Assembly (NCBI GenBank): GCA_001552935.1
Contig: KQ959713.1
Coordinates: 911 to 64,910, forward strand
Length of the DNA stretch: 64,000 bases
Source of the DNA: Umbribacter vaginalis
GTDB taxonomy: Bacteria > Actinomycetota > Coriobacteriia > Coriobacteriales > Eggerthellaceae
Direction: 5' to 3'
Of this stretch, positions 1-9,621 are shown one piece after another (the stretch's first letter is position 1; every line of letters begins with the position of its first letter). A program made the translations under genes and the position numbers. The notes beneath the pieces were generated by a model. That model saw nothing but the letters and a program-made list of their open reading frames with translations, was not told the DNA's origin and made no database searches.

Positions 1-1221
1 CTCAGGTACTGGTGCTGAAACGGGTGCAGGCGCATTTCCTTGAGCGCACACGGGAGTACATGCTGGTACACGTTCCGCGCGAGCGTTCTGCAACAACAAC
101 TGCACGTTCTTCTCAAGCGCCTCTACTCTACTTGCTAACGCATCGCTTGTTTTAGAAGCAGCAGGAACAAGCAACTTAGCAATCCCCACTTTAAGCGTAA
201 GAGCTTCATTCACGGTTTTTTTTATGTCACATGCAATATCGCCCCATACCGAAAGCATATAACCAAATTGCAAAGCGCCTACTTGCACAAAATCTTTGGA
301 ATAACAGGCGTTTTTTTGTGGGGTATTACTAGCAGCATTTACAAATGCGTCTGAAATTAATTGTGCGCAATCGTTTACAAACCCAAGGAGCGACACACCT
401 TCCTCTTCAAGCTTATTCACAAGTTGAAACGCTGCTGGAGCATCACGAACAACCAGAGCATGTATCATCGTAAGTGCATAATCATTGCTGGACATGCCAA
501 GAAGCGTATGAACACACGCGTCGTCTACAGCTCCATTGCCAAAAGAAATAGCCTGTTCAAGCATGGTAAGAGCATTGCGTAGGCCCCCTTTTGCGCGTTG
601 AGCAAGCATATGCAACGCTGCCGGATTTGCACGTACCTGTTCGCATTCACACACATACGCAAGCCGCTTTTCAATATCATCAACGGCAATCGACTTAAAA
701 TCGAAACGCTGGCACCGCGATATAACCGTTTCGGGAATTTGCTGCACTTCGGTGGTGCACAAAATGAAAATGACGTGCTCAGGAGGCTCTTCGAGCGTTT
801 TAAGTAGCGCATTAAAAGCTGATTTCGACAGCATGTGAACTTCATCGATGATGTAAATGCGATACGAGCCGTAGACAGGCGCATAATTGATAGTAGCAAT
901 AATGTCTTCGCGCGTGGTATCCACTCCAGTACGACTGGCTGCATCAAGTTCTATCACATCGGGATGCGTACCCTGAGCCACACGCTTACATTGCTCACAC
1001 GTACCATCAGGTACGCCGTTCGTTGCGGCATTGCACAAAAGCGCCTTTGCAAGCAGGCGTGCCATGGTGGTTTTTCCCGTTCCACGCGGCCCTGTAAAGA
1101 GATATGCATGACTTACACTTCCCCGCGAAAGAGCGTTTACCAGCGCCGACTCTACAATGCTTTGCCCTACAACGTCGCTAAAAACCTGAGGGCGATATTT
1201 CGTATAAAGCGACTCCGCCAT
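1..1221 (-). CDS. dnaX: DNA polymerase III subunit gamma/tau, 3' end cut by window edge
   Basis: This is the clamp-loader ATPase of the replicative polymerase, which loads the beta sliding clamp on DNA. The gene opens at 1221 (MAESLYTKYRP) behind the Shine-Dalgarno GGAGGAT, and 407 codons are visible before the left edge. Walker A GPRGTGKTT is at residues 44-52, Walker B DEVH at 126-129, and the SRC motif with the arginine finger at 168-170. The zinc module normally has four cysteines. Here C63, C75 and C78 are present but the second position is Asp72. After about residue 360 the protein becomes Ala/Pro/Val rich, as expected for the linker ahead of the tau domain. Whether a gamma form is also made cannot be judged because the C-terminus is missing. 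Confidence 0.97.
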   Translation of the reverse strand, partial: MAESLYTKYRPQVFSDVVGQSIVESALVNALSRGSVSHAYLFTGPRGTGKTTMARLLAKALLCNAATNGVPDGTCEQCKRVAQGTHPDVIELDAASRTGVDTTREDIIATINYAPVYGSYRIYIIDEVHMLSKSAFNALLKTLEEPPEHVIFILCTTEVQQIPETVISRCQRFDFKSIAVDDIEKRLAYVCECEQVRANPAALHMLAQRAKGGLRNALTMLEQAISFGNGAVDDACVHTLLGMSSNDYALTMIHALVVRDAPAAFQLVNKLEEEGVSLLGFVNDCAQLISDAFVNAASNTPQKNACYSKDFVQVGALQFGYMLSVWGDIACDIKKTVNEALTLKVGIAKLLVPAASKTSDALASRVEALEKNVQLLLQNARAERVPACTPVCAQGNAPAPVSAPVPE

Positions 1222-1296
1222 AACTATCCTCCCAATGACACATAAGGCACGATACGCTACCTACACAAAGAAGCTGCTGTAGTAGGTGTTCACACA

Positions 1297-1338
1297 TTCG
1301 AGCTGCACTTTGACACGTTCGAGCTGTACTTTCACGCG
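1297..1338. repeat. 21-bp imperfect tandem repeat between dedA and dnaX
   Basis: Two adjacent 21-bp copies beginning TTCGAGCTG lie at 1297-1317 and 1318-1338, differing at three positions. They fill much of the 122-bp gap between the dedA stop and the dnaX start. No coding frame or hairpin is evident. It is one of several such duplications in gaps of this window. Confidence 0.8.
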
Positions 1339-1343
1339 TGCAC

Positions 1344-2006
1344 TTACTGGTTTTTCTTCCTGCGCTGCACAACAAACTTACGCACGAGCGCAATACTCGC
1401 AGGCAAAAGAGAAATAAGAACGATCACCAGCGCAATAAGCTTGAAGTGGTGCTGTAAAAACGGAATGGTACCAAAAAAGTAGCCTGCAAGCACAAACGTG
1501 CACACCCACAGTATGCCACCAACGGCGTTATAAAACGTGAACTTTAGAAAATTCATGTGGCCCGTACCTGCAATAAACGGCGCAAACGTACGGAAAAAAG
1601 GCATAAAACGCGTGATGATGATGGTTATGCCGCCCCAGCGCTCGAAAAATTCATCAAGCTTTTTAAGGCGCTCGGGTGTAAGCGACTTAATGCGCCCCGA
1701 GTCGATAATGCGTGCACCGAACACGCGCGCGATGCAATAATTCGACGTATTGCCTAGAATTGCGGCGGCACTAAATACTGCAATAGTTGCTCCCACATGC
1801 AAGCCCGTACCGTCGTTTGAGAATACGCCTGTTGCAAATAGTAAAGAATCGCCTGGCAGAAAAGGGAAAAATACTAAACCTGTTTCCAGAAATACGATGG
1901 CGAACAGAGGCGCATACACCATGAACGGGCCCAGCGCTACAATCCAGCCTGCAATCATAGCACGAGGATCGTGCAGAAGTTCTATCAGCCCAGCAAGGAC
2001 GTTCAT
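1344..2006 (-). CDS. DedA family membrane protein
   Basis: A 220-residue integral membrane protein of the DedA/SNARE-associated (VTT domain) family. Members act in membrane homeostasis, and some are lipid flippases for undecaprenyl phosphate or phosphatidylethanolamine; the substrate cannot be told from sequence. Visible hallmarks are the N-terminal ETGLVFFPFLPGDSLLF segment, the motif RFMPFFRTFAPFIAGTGHM in the middle, and hydrophobic stretches to the Lys/Arg/Gln-rich C-terminus. I chose the ATG at 2006 (MNVLAG) because AGGA lies just upstream; ATGs at 2024 and 2045 would add 6 or 13 residues without a better ribosome site. It stands alone between dnaX and the SRP RNA on the same strand. Confidence 0.9.
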   Translation of the reverse strand: MNVLAGLIELLHDPRAMIAGWIVALGPFMVYAPLFAIVFLETGLVFFPFLPGDSLLFATGVFSNDGTGLHVGATIAVFSAAAILGNTSNYCIARVFGARIIDSGRIKSLTPERLKKLDEFFERWGGITIIITRFMPFFRTFAPFIAGTGHMNFLKFTFYNAVGGILWVCTFVLAGYFFGTIPFLQHHFKLIALVIVLISLLPASIALVRKFVVQRRKKNQ

Positions 2007-2312
2007 GGTTCCTGACCCTTTCATAGTATCAAGCAGTAACATCAACCAGTAGCATCAAGCAGGTCGAATGCGCAGCTCACACACCCGCAAGCACGCTATT
2101 AGCAGATATAAAAAAGTATCCTAGGTAGGCAAGGACGCTCGTTAGAGGCTTCTTATGGCTGCTTCCTTCCGGACCTGACCAGGTTCAAAACATAGCGCCG
2201 TCCTAGCCCACCTAGGATACTGTATACCGTGTAGTATAGCGCACATTTTACCAAGAGCAGCGTACTATCGGTAAAACTTACGCGGCATTCGCTACATCAC
2301 CACAACCGCGCG
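2007..2312. other. Gap around the SRP RNA
   Basis: Apart from the SRP RNA, the gap between the dedA start and the aspS stop shows only a short repeated ATCAAGCAG (about 2028 and 2052) on the dedA side and the presumed SRP promoter on the aspS side. No ORF worth keeping was seen. Confidence 0.6.
2116..2220 (-). ncRNA. ffs: Small (4.5S-type) signal recognition particle RNA
   Basis: About 105 nt. Read on the minus strand it contains the universal SRP core GGTCAGGTCCGGAAGGAAGC followed by AGCC, which binds Ffh and forms the GGAA-type tetraloop region. The ends pair perfectly over ten bases (GTATCCTAGG with CCTAGGATAC), giving a rod-like hairpin without an Alu domain. Six U follow directly (T run at 2115-2110 on the minus strand), so the hairpin also works as its own terminator. 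TATA-like hexamers lie 10-20 nt upstream (for example TATACT near 2232-2237 on the minus strand), but I could not assign a -35 box. Confidence 0.96.
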
Positions 2313-4091
2313 CTACAGCAGTCGCAAGTTTACTTCCTTCAGCTGACGTGGCGTAATAGTACTTGGAGCGCCTGTCATCGGGTCGGCTGCGCTTGATGTT
2401 TTCGGGAACGCAATGCAATCGCGAATTGAATTTTTGTGCGCAAGTAACATGCACAAGCGGTCAAGCCCCAGCGCGATGCCGCCATGCGGAGGCGCGCCCA
2501 GCTCAAGCGCATGAATAAGGTGCCCAAATTTCTCGTCAATCTGTTCATCGCTTAAACCAAGACGACGCAATACACGGCGTTGCAGCTGCGCATTATGGAT
2601 ACGAATAGTGCCGCCGCCCACTTCAAAGCCATCCATCACCAAGTCGTACGAATAACTGCCGCACGACAGCGGGTCAGTTTCAATTTTGTCGATGTCTTCT
2701 TTGCGAATCATCGTAAACGGATGGTGTTCAGCTGCATATTTCTTTTCGTCTTCGTCGTATTTAAACATGGGGAAATTGACCACCCATAACAGCGCATGAC
2801 CTTCACGTTTAACGCCAAGCGCATCAGCCATATGCAAGCGCAGCGCCGACAAAACTGCACACGCGGTCGCAAATGTATCAGCTGCAAACAAAACCAAGTC
2901 GCCCGGCTCAACGTGTAGCGCCTTTTTAAGTGCGCTAAATTCCTCATCCGAGAAGAACTTGATGATAGGGCTTTTTTCTGCACCATCGCTGGTAAACGCA
3001 ATCCACGCCATACCCTTAGCGCCATTATCAGCGGCGATGCTTGCAAGTTTTTCGATGTCGCCGCGGCTCCAGTCGCCAGCACCTTTTGCGTTAATCGCTT
3101 TCACAACGCCGCCCTGCTGCGCAACGGTTGAGAACACTTTGAAGCCGGAGTTTTTCACGATGTCGGTAATGTCTACCAGCTCCATGCCAAAACGCACATC
3201 AGGACGATCGCAGCCGTAGCGCTCCATGGCTTCCTTCCAAGGCATGCGCTGCAAAGGAAACGCGTGCTGCACGTTTACCGCCTGCAAAGTATGCGCCATG
3301 ACATCTTCCATCATATCCATCACTTCATCGTTTTCGACAAAGCTCATTTCGATATCTACCTGCGTAAACTCGGGTTGTCTATCAGCGCGCAAGTCTTCGT
3401 CACGAAAACAGCGTGCAATTTGGTAGTAACGCTCGATACCGCCCACCATCAGCATTTGTTTAAATTGCTGCGGACTTTGCGGAAGTGCATAAAAACGACC
3501 TGGATTCGGACGCGATGGAACAACATAGTCGCGCGCGCCTTCTGGTGTTGAGTTTGCCAAAATAGGTGTTTCCACTTCAAGAAAATCACGCTCGTTCAGT
3601 GCGCTGCGAATCGCTTGTGCCACTTTATGGCGCAACAGTAAAGCACTAAACATTTCTGGGCGGCGTAAATCGAGATAACGCCACTTCATACGCATCGTTT
3701 CATCGGTTTCAATGCCGTCTTCAATCGAGAACGGCGGCGTAACACTTTCGTTTAACACCGTTACATGATGTGCAAGTACTTCAATTTCACCCGTAGGCAT
3801 CGAGGGATTGAAGCTCTCTTCACCACGCGAGCGCACCCTACCTTCAACTTTCAACACATACTCACGCCCAAGGTGCTCAGCACACGCAAATTCGTCTTGA
3901 GCAATGCACTCAGGGTCGATTACCACCTGCGTGCAGCCATATCTATCACGCAGATCAACAAAAATAAGACCACCGTGATCTCGATTATGCCATGCCCAAC
4001 CGCAAAGCGTAACGTCCTTATCAATATCGCTTGAGCGCAGTTGTCCGCATGTAGCAGTATGCATGCAATATTCATTTGCAAAATCGGTCAT
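2313..4091 (-). CDS. aspS: Aspartate-tRNA ligase, bacterial type
   Basis: Class II synthetase of 592 residues, the normal bacterial length, with an N-terminal OB-fold anticodon domain, the catalytic core and the inserted GAD domain. Motif 2 is visible in YYQIARCFRDEDLRADRQ, and motif 3 in GGIALGLDRLCMLLA near the C-terminus. The anticodon domain reads NRDHGGLIFVDLRD, with His39. In Pseudomonas aeruginosa AspRS a His at this place accompanies relaxed specificity (charging of both tRNA-Asp and tRNA-Asn), whereas discriminating enzymes usually carry Leu. The ATG at 4091 has AAGGAG about ten bases upstream. A 178-bp gap separates it from hisS, so it may have its own promoter; none was clear. Confidence 0.98.
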   Translation of the reverse strand: MTDFANEYCMHTATCGQLRSSDIDKDVTLCGWAWHNRDHGGLIFVDLRDRYGCTQVVIDPECIAQDEFACAEHLGREYVLKVEGRVRSRGEESFNPSMPTGEIEVLAHHVTVLNESVTPPFSIEDGIETDETMRMKWRYLDLRRPEMFSALLLRHKVAQAIRSALNERDFLEVETPILANSTPEGARDYVVPSRPNPGRFYALPQSPQQFKQMLMVGGIERYYQIARCFRDEDLRADRQPEFTQVDIEMSFVENDEVMDMMEDVMAHTLQAVNVQHAFPLQRMPWKEAMERYGCDRPDVRFGMELVDITDIVKNSGFKVFSTVAQQGGVVKAINAKGAGDWSRGDIEKLASIAADNGAKGMAWIAFTSDGAEKSPIIKFFSDEEFSALKKALHVEPGDLVLFAADTFATACAVLSALRLHMADALGVKREGHALLWVVNFPMFKYDEDEKKYAAEHHPFTMIRKEDIDKIETDPLSCGSYSYDLVMDGFEVGGGTIRIHNAQLQRRVLRRLGLSDEQIDEKFGHLIHALELGAPPHGGIALGLDRLCMLLAHKNSIRDCIAFPKTSSAADPMTGAPSTITPRQLKEVNLRLL

Positions 4092-4269
4092 TTGGCTTTA
4101 ACTCCTTGTACGATTACCAGTGTATTGTAAGCACAAACACAAAACGCTTTATGTATGTGCACACATGCAAAAACTTCGCAACAGTTCAGGTATGATGAAC
4201 AGATGTGTGTTTACAAGTTTCTTATTGTAAAGCACCGCGTATTGCTTGCACGTCTTGTTTAAAATTATC

Positions 4270-5586
4270 CTAAAAATGTGCAGAAAGATACGAAACAAGC
4301 GCCTGTGTGCTATGAGTAACGCAGTGCTCTTCATGCTGTTGCATGTCTTTTACCAGCACTTCTCCGCGTGCAAATTCATTTTCGCCATAAACAACAACCA
4401 TGCGCGCACCCAGCTTATTTGCAAGCTTTAACTGCGATTTCAAACTTTTAGCATCGTGTGCAAACTCACACGCAAAACCCTTGGAGCGTAGCTGTTCGCA
4501 CATCGTAAACGCCTCTTTGAAAAGACACGTATCAGCAAGCGCAAAAAATACGTGACATGACGGGGGCACATGTGACGCAACACCTGCCGCCTCAAGCGCT
4601 AGTTTGCAGCGTTCATACCCAAGCGCAAAGCCGAAGCCAGGCGTTGGATGTCCGCCCACTTCTTCGACCAGCTTATCGTAGCGACCACCACCGCCTAATG
4701 CATTTTGAGCGCTGTTCGAGTCGGTTGCTTGAATTTCAAACACGGTGCGCGTGTAATAGTCAAGACCACGCACCAAAGACGTGTCAAGTTCATAGGAAAT
4801 ACCTGCGTTATCAAGCAGTGTTTGAACGGTTTGATGATGCGTTGCGCATGCGGAACACAAAGCATCCGACAAGCGCGGTGCATTGCGCATAACAGCTGCA
4901 CACTGTTCGTTTTTGCAATCGAAGGCACGCAAAGGGTTCAGATGTAAGCGGTGCTGGCACTCGTCGCACAATTCGTGTATGTGTGCATTCATGTAGGAAA
5001 GCAGCTGCTGGCGATACGCAGGGCGACATTCATCACAGCCAAGCGAATTTAAGAAGAGTTTCATTGATGTTTCAGGAATGCCAAGCGCGCTAAAGAAACG
5101 CATAAGCATACAAATCCCTTCTGCATCAATAGAGGGGCTGCTGGGGCCGATACACTCGACGCCTATCTGGTTAAATTCGCGCAAACGGCCTTTTTGTGGA
5201 CGCTCGGCACGAAACATTGAGCCTGCATACATAAGCTTGACTCCAGCCGACTGTGGAGGTACCAAATTGTGCTCCACAACAGCACGAACAACGCCTGCCG
5301 TGCCCTCAGGACGCAATGCAAGCTTACTTTTTGAGCGAATTTCCTCACGTGCAAGCAACTTCTGCATATTTTCGCCTGAAAGAGCGCTAAACATTTCCTT
5401 AGACACAACATCGCTTGATTGCCCAATACCGCGCACGAACAGGTCTTGCACTTCAAGATGAGGAGTGATGATGCTGCGGTATCCGTAGCGCGAAAAAACG
5501 TCATGCGCTAACGCTACAAACTGCCGATAAAATTCCGCATCATCGGGAAGCATATCTTGAAAACCTGCTGGTAGAGTGATTGCCAT
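4270..5586 (-). CDS. hisS: Histidine-tRNA ligase
   Basis: Class II synthetase of 438 residues that charges tRNA-His. Motif 2 appears as LRPEGTAGVVRA, the HisRS-specific loop as LVRGLDYYTRTVFE, and motif 3 lies in the GFGFALGYER segment. A cysteine-bearing insertion (CDECQHR, NPLRAFDCK, LCSACATH) is the form seen in many bacterial HisRS. The ATG at 5586 (MAITLPAGFQD) is preceded by AAAGGATAGGT. It follows the 1333-residue gene by 29 bases and is probably the last gene of the run glmU-prs-pth-(unknown)-hisS. Confidence 0.98.
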   Translation of the reverse strand: MAITLPAGFQDMLPDDAEFYRQFVALAHDVFSRYGYRSIITPHLEVQDLFVRGIGQSSDVVSKEMFSALSGENMQKLLAREEIRSKSKLALRPEGTAGVVRAVVEHNLVPPQSAGVKLMYAGSMFRAERPQKGRLREFNQIGVECIGPSSPSIDAEGICMLMRFFSALGIPETSMKLFLNSLGCDECRPAYRQQLLSYMNAHIHELCDECQHRLHLNPLRAFDCKNEQCAAVMRNAPRLSDALCSACATHHQTVQTLLDNAGISYELDTSLVRGLDYYTRTVFEIQATDSNSAQNALGGGGRYDKLVEEVGGHPTPGFGFALGYERCKLALEAAGVASHVPPSCHVFFALADTCLFKEAFTMCEQLRSKGFACEFAHDAKSLKSQLKLANKLGARMVVVYGENEFARGEVLVKDMQQHEEHCVTHSTQALVSYLSAHF

Positions 5587-5615
5587 ACCTATCCTTTTCT
5601 GTACATGTGGCGCGC

Positions 5616-8600
5616 CTACGCACTCGTATTACGCGTATCGCCGTTTTCATTGCCCTTTGCATGTGTGGAGCGATGAGCACCACCAGCGATGCTATCGCTC
5701 CGTGTGTTTTCCAAACATGAATTGCAAACGCTCGTTAGTATACTATCACCTGAGTAGTCCAAATAGTCCTGTAAAATGTCGTGAGCTGCTTGCAACAAAT
5801 TTTGTTTACATGCCGCTTCCCCACCCCGTAAAAATGCATCTAACACCTGCTGATTTGCTGCTACTGGAATGTGATACAGCGCCAATACATCGTCGGTGTA
5901 TACATGAGAAAAACGCGCAATATGAGCACCTATCGATGCACGTAACGTAGGTTGAATATCCAGCGTTGAATAGTCAACATTAAACTCAAGTGCTTTTTTA
6001 TAACAAATAGCACTCAACTCGTCATTTCCCTTGCGCGCATACGCGCACGCAAGCACATAGTAACACGTTCCCACTGATGATGGTTTCCACGCAAACTGAA
6101 GAGCCCGACGCAGTGTTTCAATAGCGTCATTGCACCGTTCATAATGAAGCATGCAAAGCGCAACACTGATATAACCATCAACATGAAACGGAGCAAACTT
6201 GAGTGTGTACTCCATAAGCAAGGTAATTACATCATACGATGTAGACTTGTCAAAAGGAGCATCCACAGGAATGCGCGTAGCACACCTAATCATCTCCACA
6301 AAACACGCATGCAATTCGACAGGAGCAGGAAATACACGATACTTATTATCGCAACCACCAAGTGCGGGTTGATCGAGAAATAAAAGCTGCGCGTGTGCTA
6401 GATTGTATAACAAGCGCTCGCTGTATGAATAAAATGCTTTATGGCAGTACTTACCATGGTAATCAAGCATAAACGTTGCTTGCTTATTGTTACGAATAGT
6501 CTGCAATAAGAGCTTATAGGCATCAGCTGGACTTGTTAGTCTCAGCACGTGTGCTTTATGATATACCGATCGAAATACGTGTGCACCATCCAACAGTTCA
6601 CGCAATACCGATACAGGGGCACACTCAAGCGCATCGTCACGAACCAAACGTTCCATCAGGGTTTTAAATACACGTGTTGCTATAGAGCGCTTAAATGAAT
6701 CGTGTTCATACTTCTGCTCATATTCACACGAAAGTGATTGTATAGAGGAAATAATCTGAGAAAGAGGATGTTTGCTTGCAATTGCATTACTGATTGAAGC
6801 GATGTGTGCATCATCAATAACGCAAAAATGGATTGCTAAATCGTCCGCATACGTTGCGCCTAATGAAGTGAACACTGAAGGAGGAAGCCGCCTGTGAGAC
6901 AATGACGCATACGCGTAGCAATCAGCTTTACTATCAGGAGATGTGGTATTGTCTATAAGCAAAGTTTCTTCACGTGATGGCGAATCTTCACGTAAGGATG
7001 TTGGGGTACTTGAAGATACATCAGCATTCAACATGTCATGGTTCGCACCATACGTACTGCCTGATTGTTGGTTTGCTGCATTAACACACGCAAAATCAAA
7101 CATGGTAGACACCACTGAGCTTTGTTCTTGCACTTTAAAATAAGGTGCAAAAGCTGCAAAAAGCCACTGTGGATCGGTGTAAGCAGCACTATAGGCGCGC
7201 GTTGAACTAAACTGAGTGCGTAAAAACGTGTATTCAAACCATGGCGTATCAGAAAATTCTTCGTGCGTTTCATCGCTTGTAGAAAGAACATCCCAGCGCT
7301 TTTTATAAGCATGCACATGAACACGCTGCAACAACGGACATGCCACAAATGCTCGTGCAGCAAACGCAAGACCAAGCAAGCGCGCCAAACGCTGCGCTAA
7401 CGCCTGCATACCCGTATCACTCGTGCAGCTCAACATAAGCTCATTCAAACATGCATAATCATGTGCAGCGTGCAGACTGCTTTTAGTACCTTTATCAGCA
7501 CCATCTCTTGTACGCGGAACGCAAGAAGCATCATCGTTTGTATGGTCACCACTAAAAGCAGCGGCGTTTTCAGCACGGGCACCACTGAAAGCAGCGTCGT
7601 ATGTCGTAGAAAACGCTGACGGTGATGTACAATCAGCAAGCGCATCGAACCATGGAGACATCATCGATTCATCAAGCGCAATGTAGTAAAAATCTACATC
7701 ATGAAAGCTGTTGTCGCACTTAAAATAGCTAAAATAACGAAAAACACTTGGCAGAGTTGCCATCACATGAGCAAAACGGCGACGCAACTTCCACGCAGAA
7801 CTGCTCGCAGCGTTGCATGCATCGCTCTCTGCAAAGCCGTAAAATGATTCAAACGAAACATCAGTACCAAGATTAAGTGATTCTTGCGTATAACGAGCAT
7901 AAACGTTTGCTTGCGCGCGTAAAAGCATCGAGTGATTTACAACTGAATACGGATTAATGGAGTGCACCAAAGCATGAATTTGGTCAATCGGGCTTATATC
8001 AAACGATGCGCCATCATTATAGTTTGCCTCATTCGAAGGCTTAACAGGCTTCAGATCCCACGCAACACTATACAATACACCGCGTGCTGCTTGTTTAAAT
8101 TCCTGCTCGTTGAACAATACAAGCGTATCACCAAAACGCCTCACCAGCGCGCCAAACGCATTCAGAACACTTTCTATTTCAAGCATGTCGCGTGGAGTAA
8201 GCACGGTATCGTATGCGTGATCATTAGCAGGACGAATACTAAATTTATACGGCACAAAGCCGTCGTGTTGAATAAAATATTCACCAAGCAATGAGGGAAA
8301 ATAGAGCCAACGAGCACGTGTTTTTTTCAAATGCGAATAAAGCCATGTATACGCTGGTGCCAAACACAATTCAGTATCGTAGCGTGGCATGGAAAGCATG
8401 CTTACGATACGCACAAAACTTTCTTGAAAATTTTCTACTAAGGAATTACACAGCGTAGTAGGTAACGTGTACATGGGCAAACAGCCCGCTTCGCGTGATC
8501 GCTGCACGAACAAGCAGTAAGCATACGCCATAAACGACGGCATAGATAAGCTGCGCAAGCGCGTATACGCCTTAAACAATGAATACATACACGTAAATAT

Positions 8601-9617
8601 ATGATTATTACAAGTAAAAAGTGCTACTTCGCATAGCGTTTTCGTAAAAGGATTTCGCACAAAAATACGTCCTGAAGTGGTATCTTGGTGCTCCGAATAC
8701 GGAGAATCGCTTTCACTATGCGCCGCTTTGGGTTGGTTTTGTTCAAGGCTATTCAATGGTGTAACATGAGCATACTGACCCTCATCAGTAAAGCTCGCTT
8801 TAGAGCACAAAACCTCAAATACATCGCTTTTAGTGTATTCGCCTGCAAAGCAGCTATGAGCGTGATGTGCATAAAAAGCCTTGTCGCACCATGACGCTGC
8901 CGTTGCAACAATGTTTTCAAGTGTATTGGTAGTACCACGTGCAAACACATGGGGTACGCGTTTTTTCTCATCAAGGCATGCTGCAACATCAAATTCGGAA
9001 CTGCGTGCGATAAGCGTTGCTTCATGCAGTTCTTCTTCAAGATCGCGCATAAATGCTCGCGGAACCATATGTTCCTGATAAAATCGAAGATCTTTTTCCT
9101 GTTTATGCTCAAGTATTTCGCGCTGTGCAGCATAAGAAATATGCTGCGGAATAGATGCGCCCAGCAATAACGGACTCAGGACTAGCTCACGCTGCGCATC
9201 ACAGGCGTCAGTATCAAATTGGTGTTGTGCAATATCTTCAAAACGCGTTTGCGTAAGGCACATATCCCATGTATCTGGCAGCTCGTATATAAAACTATGA
9301 CACGTATAAGCATATCCTGAACAGGTAAGATACGCCAGCACATACAGCGCATTATCGCACAGGCGCGCCACATACCAACCCTTTTGAGCAGGTGCAGGCA
9401 GTGCTCCTTCCGAAGAAAACCATACCAGCTCTCCAGATGAATAAGACGCATCTACAATATTAGATTTTTCTTCTTGACCAGGAATAACAAAATCATCTGC
9501 CGGGGCAGCGCATTCCAAGGCAGGCAAGCGCTGCCCACACTGTGCAATATGTTTTCCAAGAGACGCTGTGAGCGTATATGAGCCGTCTGCATTTCTCTGG
9601 TCAAAGCGAAGGCGCAT
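5616..9617 (-). CDS. Large protein of unknown function with C-terminal TPR-like repeats
   Basis: I do not recognise this 1333-residue protein. It has no signal peptide, no membrane segment and no ATPase motif that I can see. The last 350 residues are helical and TPR-like (HVDGYISVALCMLHYERC, then SVGTCYYVLACAYARKGN, then ELSAICYKKALEF). The N-terminal 130 residues look like beta structure, the middle is rich in Tyr, Phe, Cys and His, and two low-complexity patches sit near residues 285-315 and 660-720. Its ATG lies four bases after the pth stop, with AAAGGA inside the end of pth, and hisS starts 29 bases after its stop, so it should be cotranscribed with translation genes. A cytoplasmic scaffold role is only a guess. 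Confidence refers to the gene being real. Confidence 0.85.
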   Translation of the reverse strand: MRLRFDQRNADGSYTLTASLGKHIAQCGQRLPALECAAPADDFVIPGQEEKSNIVDASYSSGELVWFSSEGALPAPAQKGWYVARLCDNALYVLAYLTCSGYAYTCHSFIYELPDTWDMCLTQTRFEDIAQHQFDTDACDAQRELVLSPLLLGASIPQHISYAAQREILEHKQEKDLRFYQEHMVPRAFMRDLEEELHEATLIARSSEFDVAACLDEKKRVPHVFARGTTNTLENIVATAASWCDKAFYAHHAHSCFAGEYTKSDVFEVLCSKASFTDEGQYAHVTPLNSLEQNQPKAAHSESDSPYSEHQDTTSGRIFVRNPFTKTLCEVALFTCNNHIFTCMYSLFKAYTRLRSLSMPSFMAYAYCLFVQRSREAGCLPMYTLPTTLCNSLVENFQESFVRIVSMLSMPRYDTELCLAPAYTWLYSHLKKTRARWLYFPSLLGEYFIQHDGFVPYKFSIRPANDHAYDTVLTPRDMLEIESVLNAFGALVRRFGDTLVLFNEQEFKQAARGVLYSVAWDLKPVKPSNEANYNDGASFDISPIDQIHALVHSINPYSVVNHSMLLRAQANVYARYTQESLNLGTDVSFESFYGFAESDACNAASSSAWKLRRRFAHVMATLPSVFRYFSYFKCDNSFHDVDFYYIALDESMMSPWFDALADCTSPSAFSTTYDAAFSGARAENAAAFSGDHTNDDASCVPRTRDGADKGTKSSLHAAHDYACLNELMLSCTSDTGMQALAQRLARLLGLAFAARAFVACPLLQRVHVHAYKKRWDVLSTSDETHEEFSDTPWFEYTFLRTQFSSTRAYSAAYTDPQWLFAAFAPYFKVQEQSSVVSTMFDFACVNAANQQSGSTYGANHDMLNADVSSSTPTSLREDSPSREETLLIDNTTSPDSKADCYAYASLSHRRLPPSVFTSLGATYADDLAIHFCVIDDAHIASISNAIASKHPLSQIISSIQSLSCEYEQKYEHDSFKRSIATRVFKTLMERLVRDDALECAPVSVLRELLDGAHVFRSVYHKAHVLRLTSPADAYKLLLQTIRNNKQATFMLDYHGKYCHKAFYSYSERLLYNLAHAQLLFLDQPALGGCDNKYRVFPAPVELHACFVEMIRCATRIPVDAPFDKSTSYDVITLLMEYTLKFAPFHVDGYISVALCMLHYERCNDAIETLRRALQFAWKPSSVGTCYYVLACAYARKGNDELSAICYKKALEFNVDYSTLDIQPTLRASIGAHIARFSHVYTDDVLALYHIPVAANQQVLDAFLRGGEAACKQNLLQAAHDILQDYLDYSGDSILTSVCNSCLENTRSDSIAGGAHRSTHAKGNENGDTRNTSA
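7547..7599. repeat. In-frame 33-bp duplication inside the 1333-residue gene
   Basis: Two 20-bp near-identical copies at 7547-7566 and 7580-7599 (period 33 bp, 11 codons) give the repeated peptide AAFSG in the low-complexity stretch of the protein. Confidence 0.75.
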
Positions 9618-9621
9618 ACCA

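Noticed and set aside
4092-4269. T-box leader before aspS
   Set aside because: No T-box bulge sequence or terminator/antiterminator pair was seen in the 178-bp gap.
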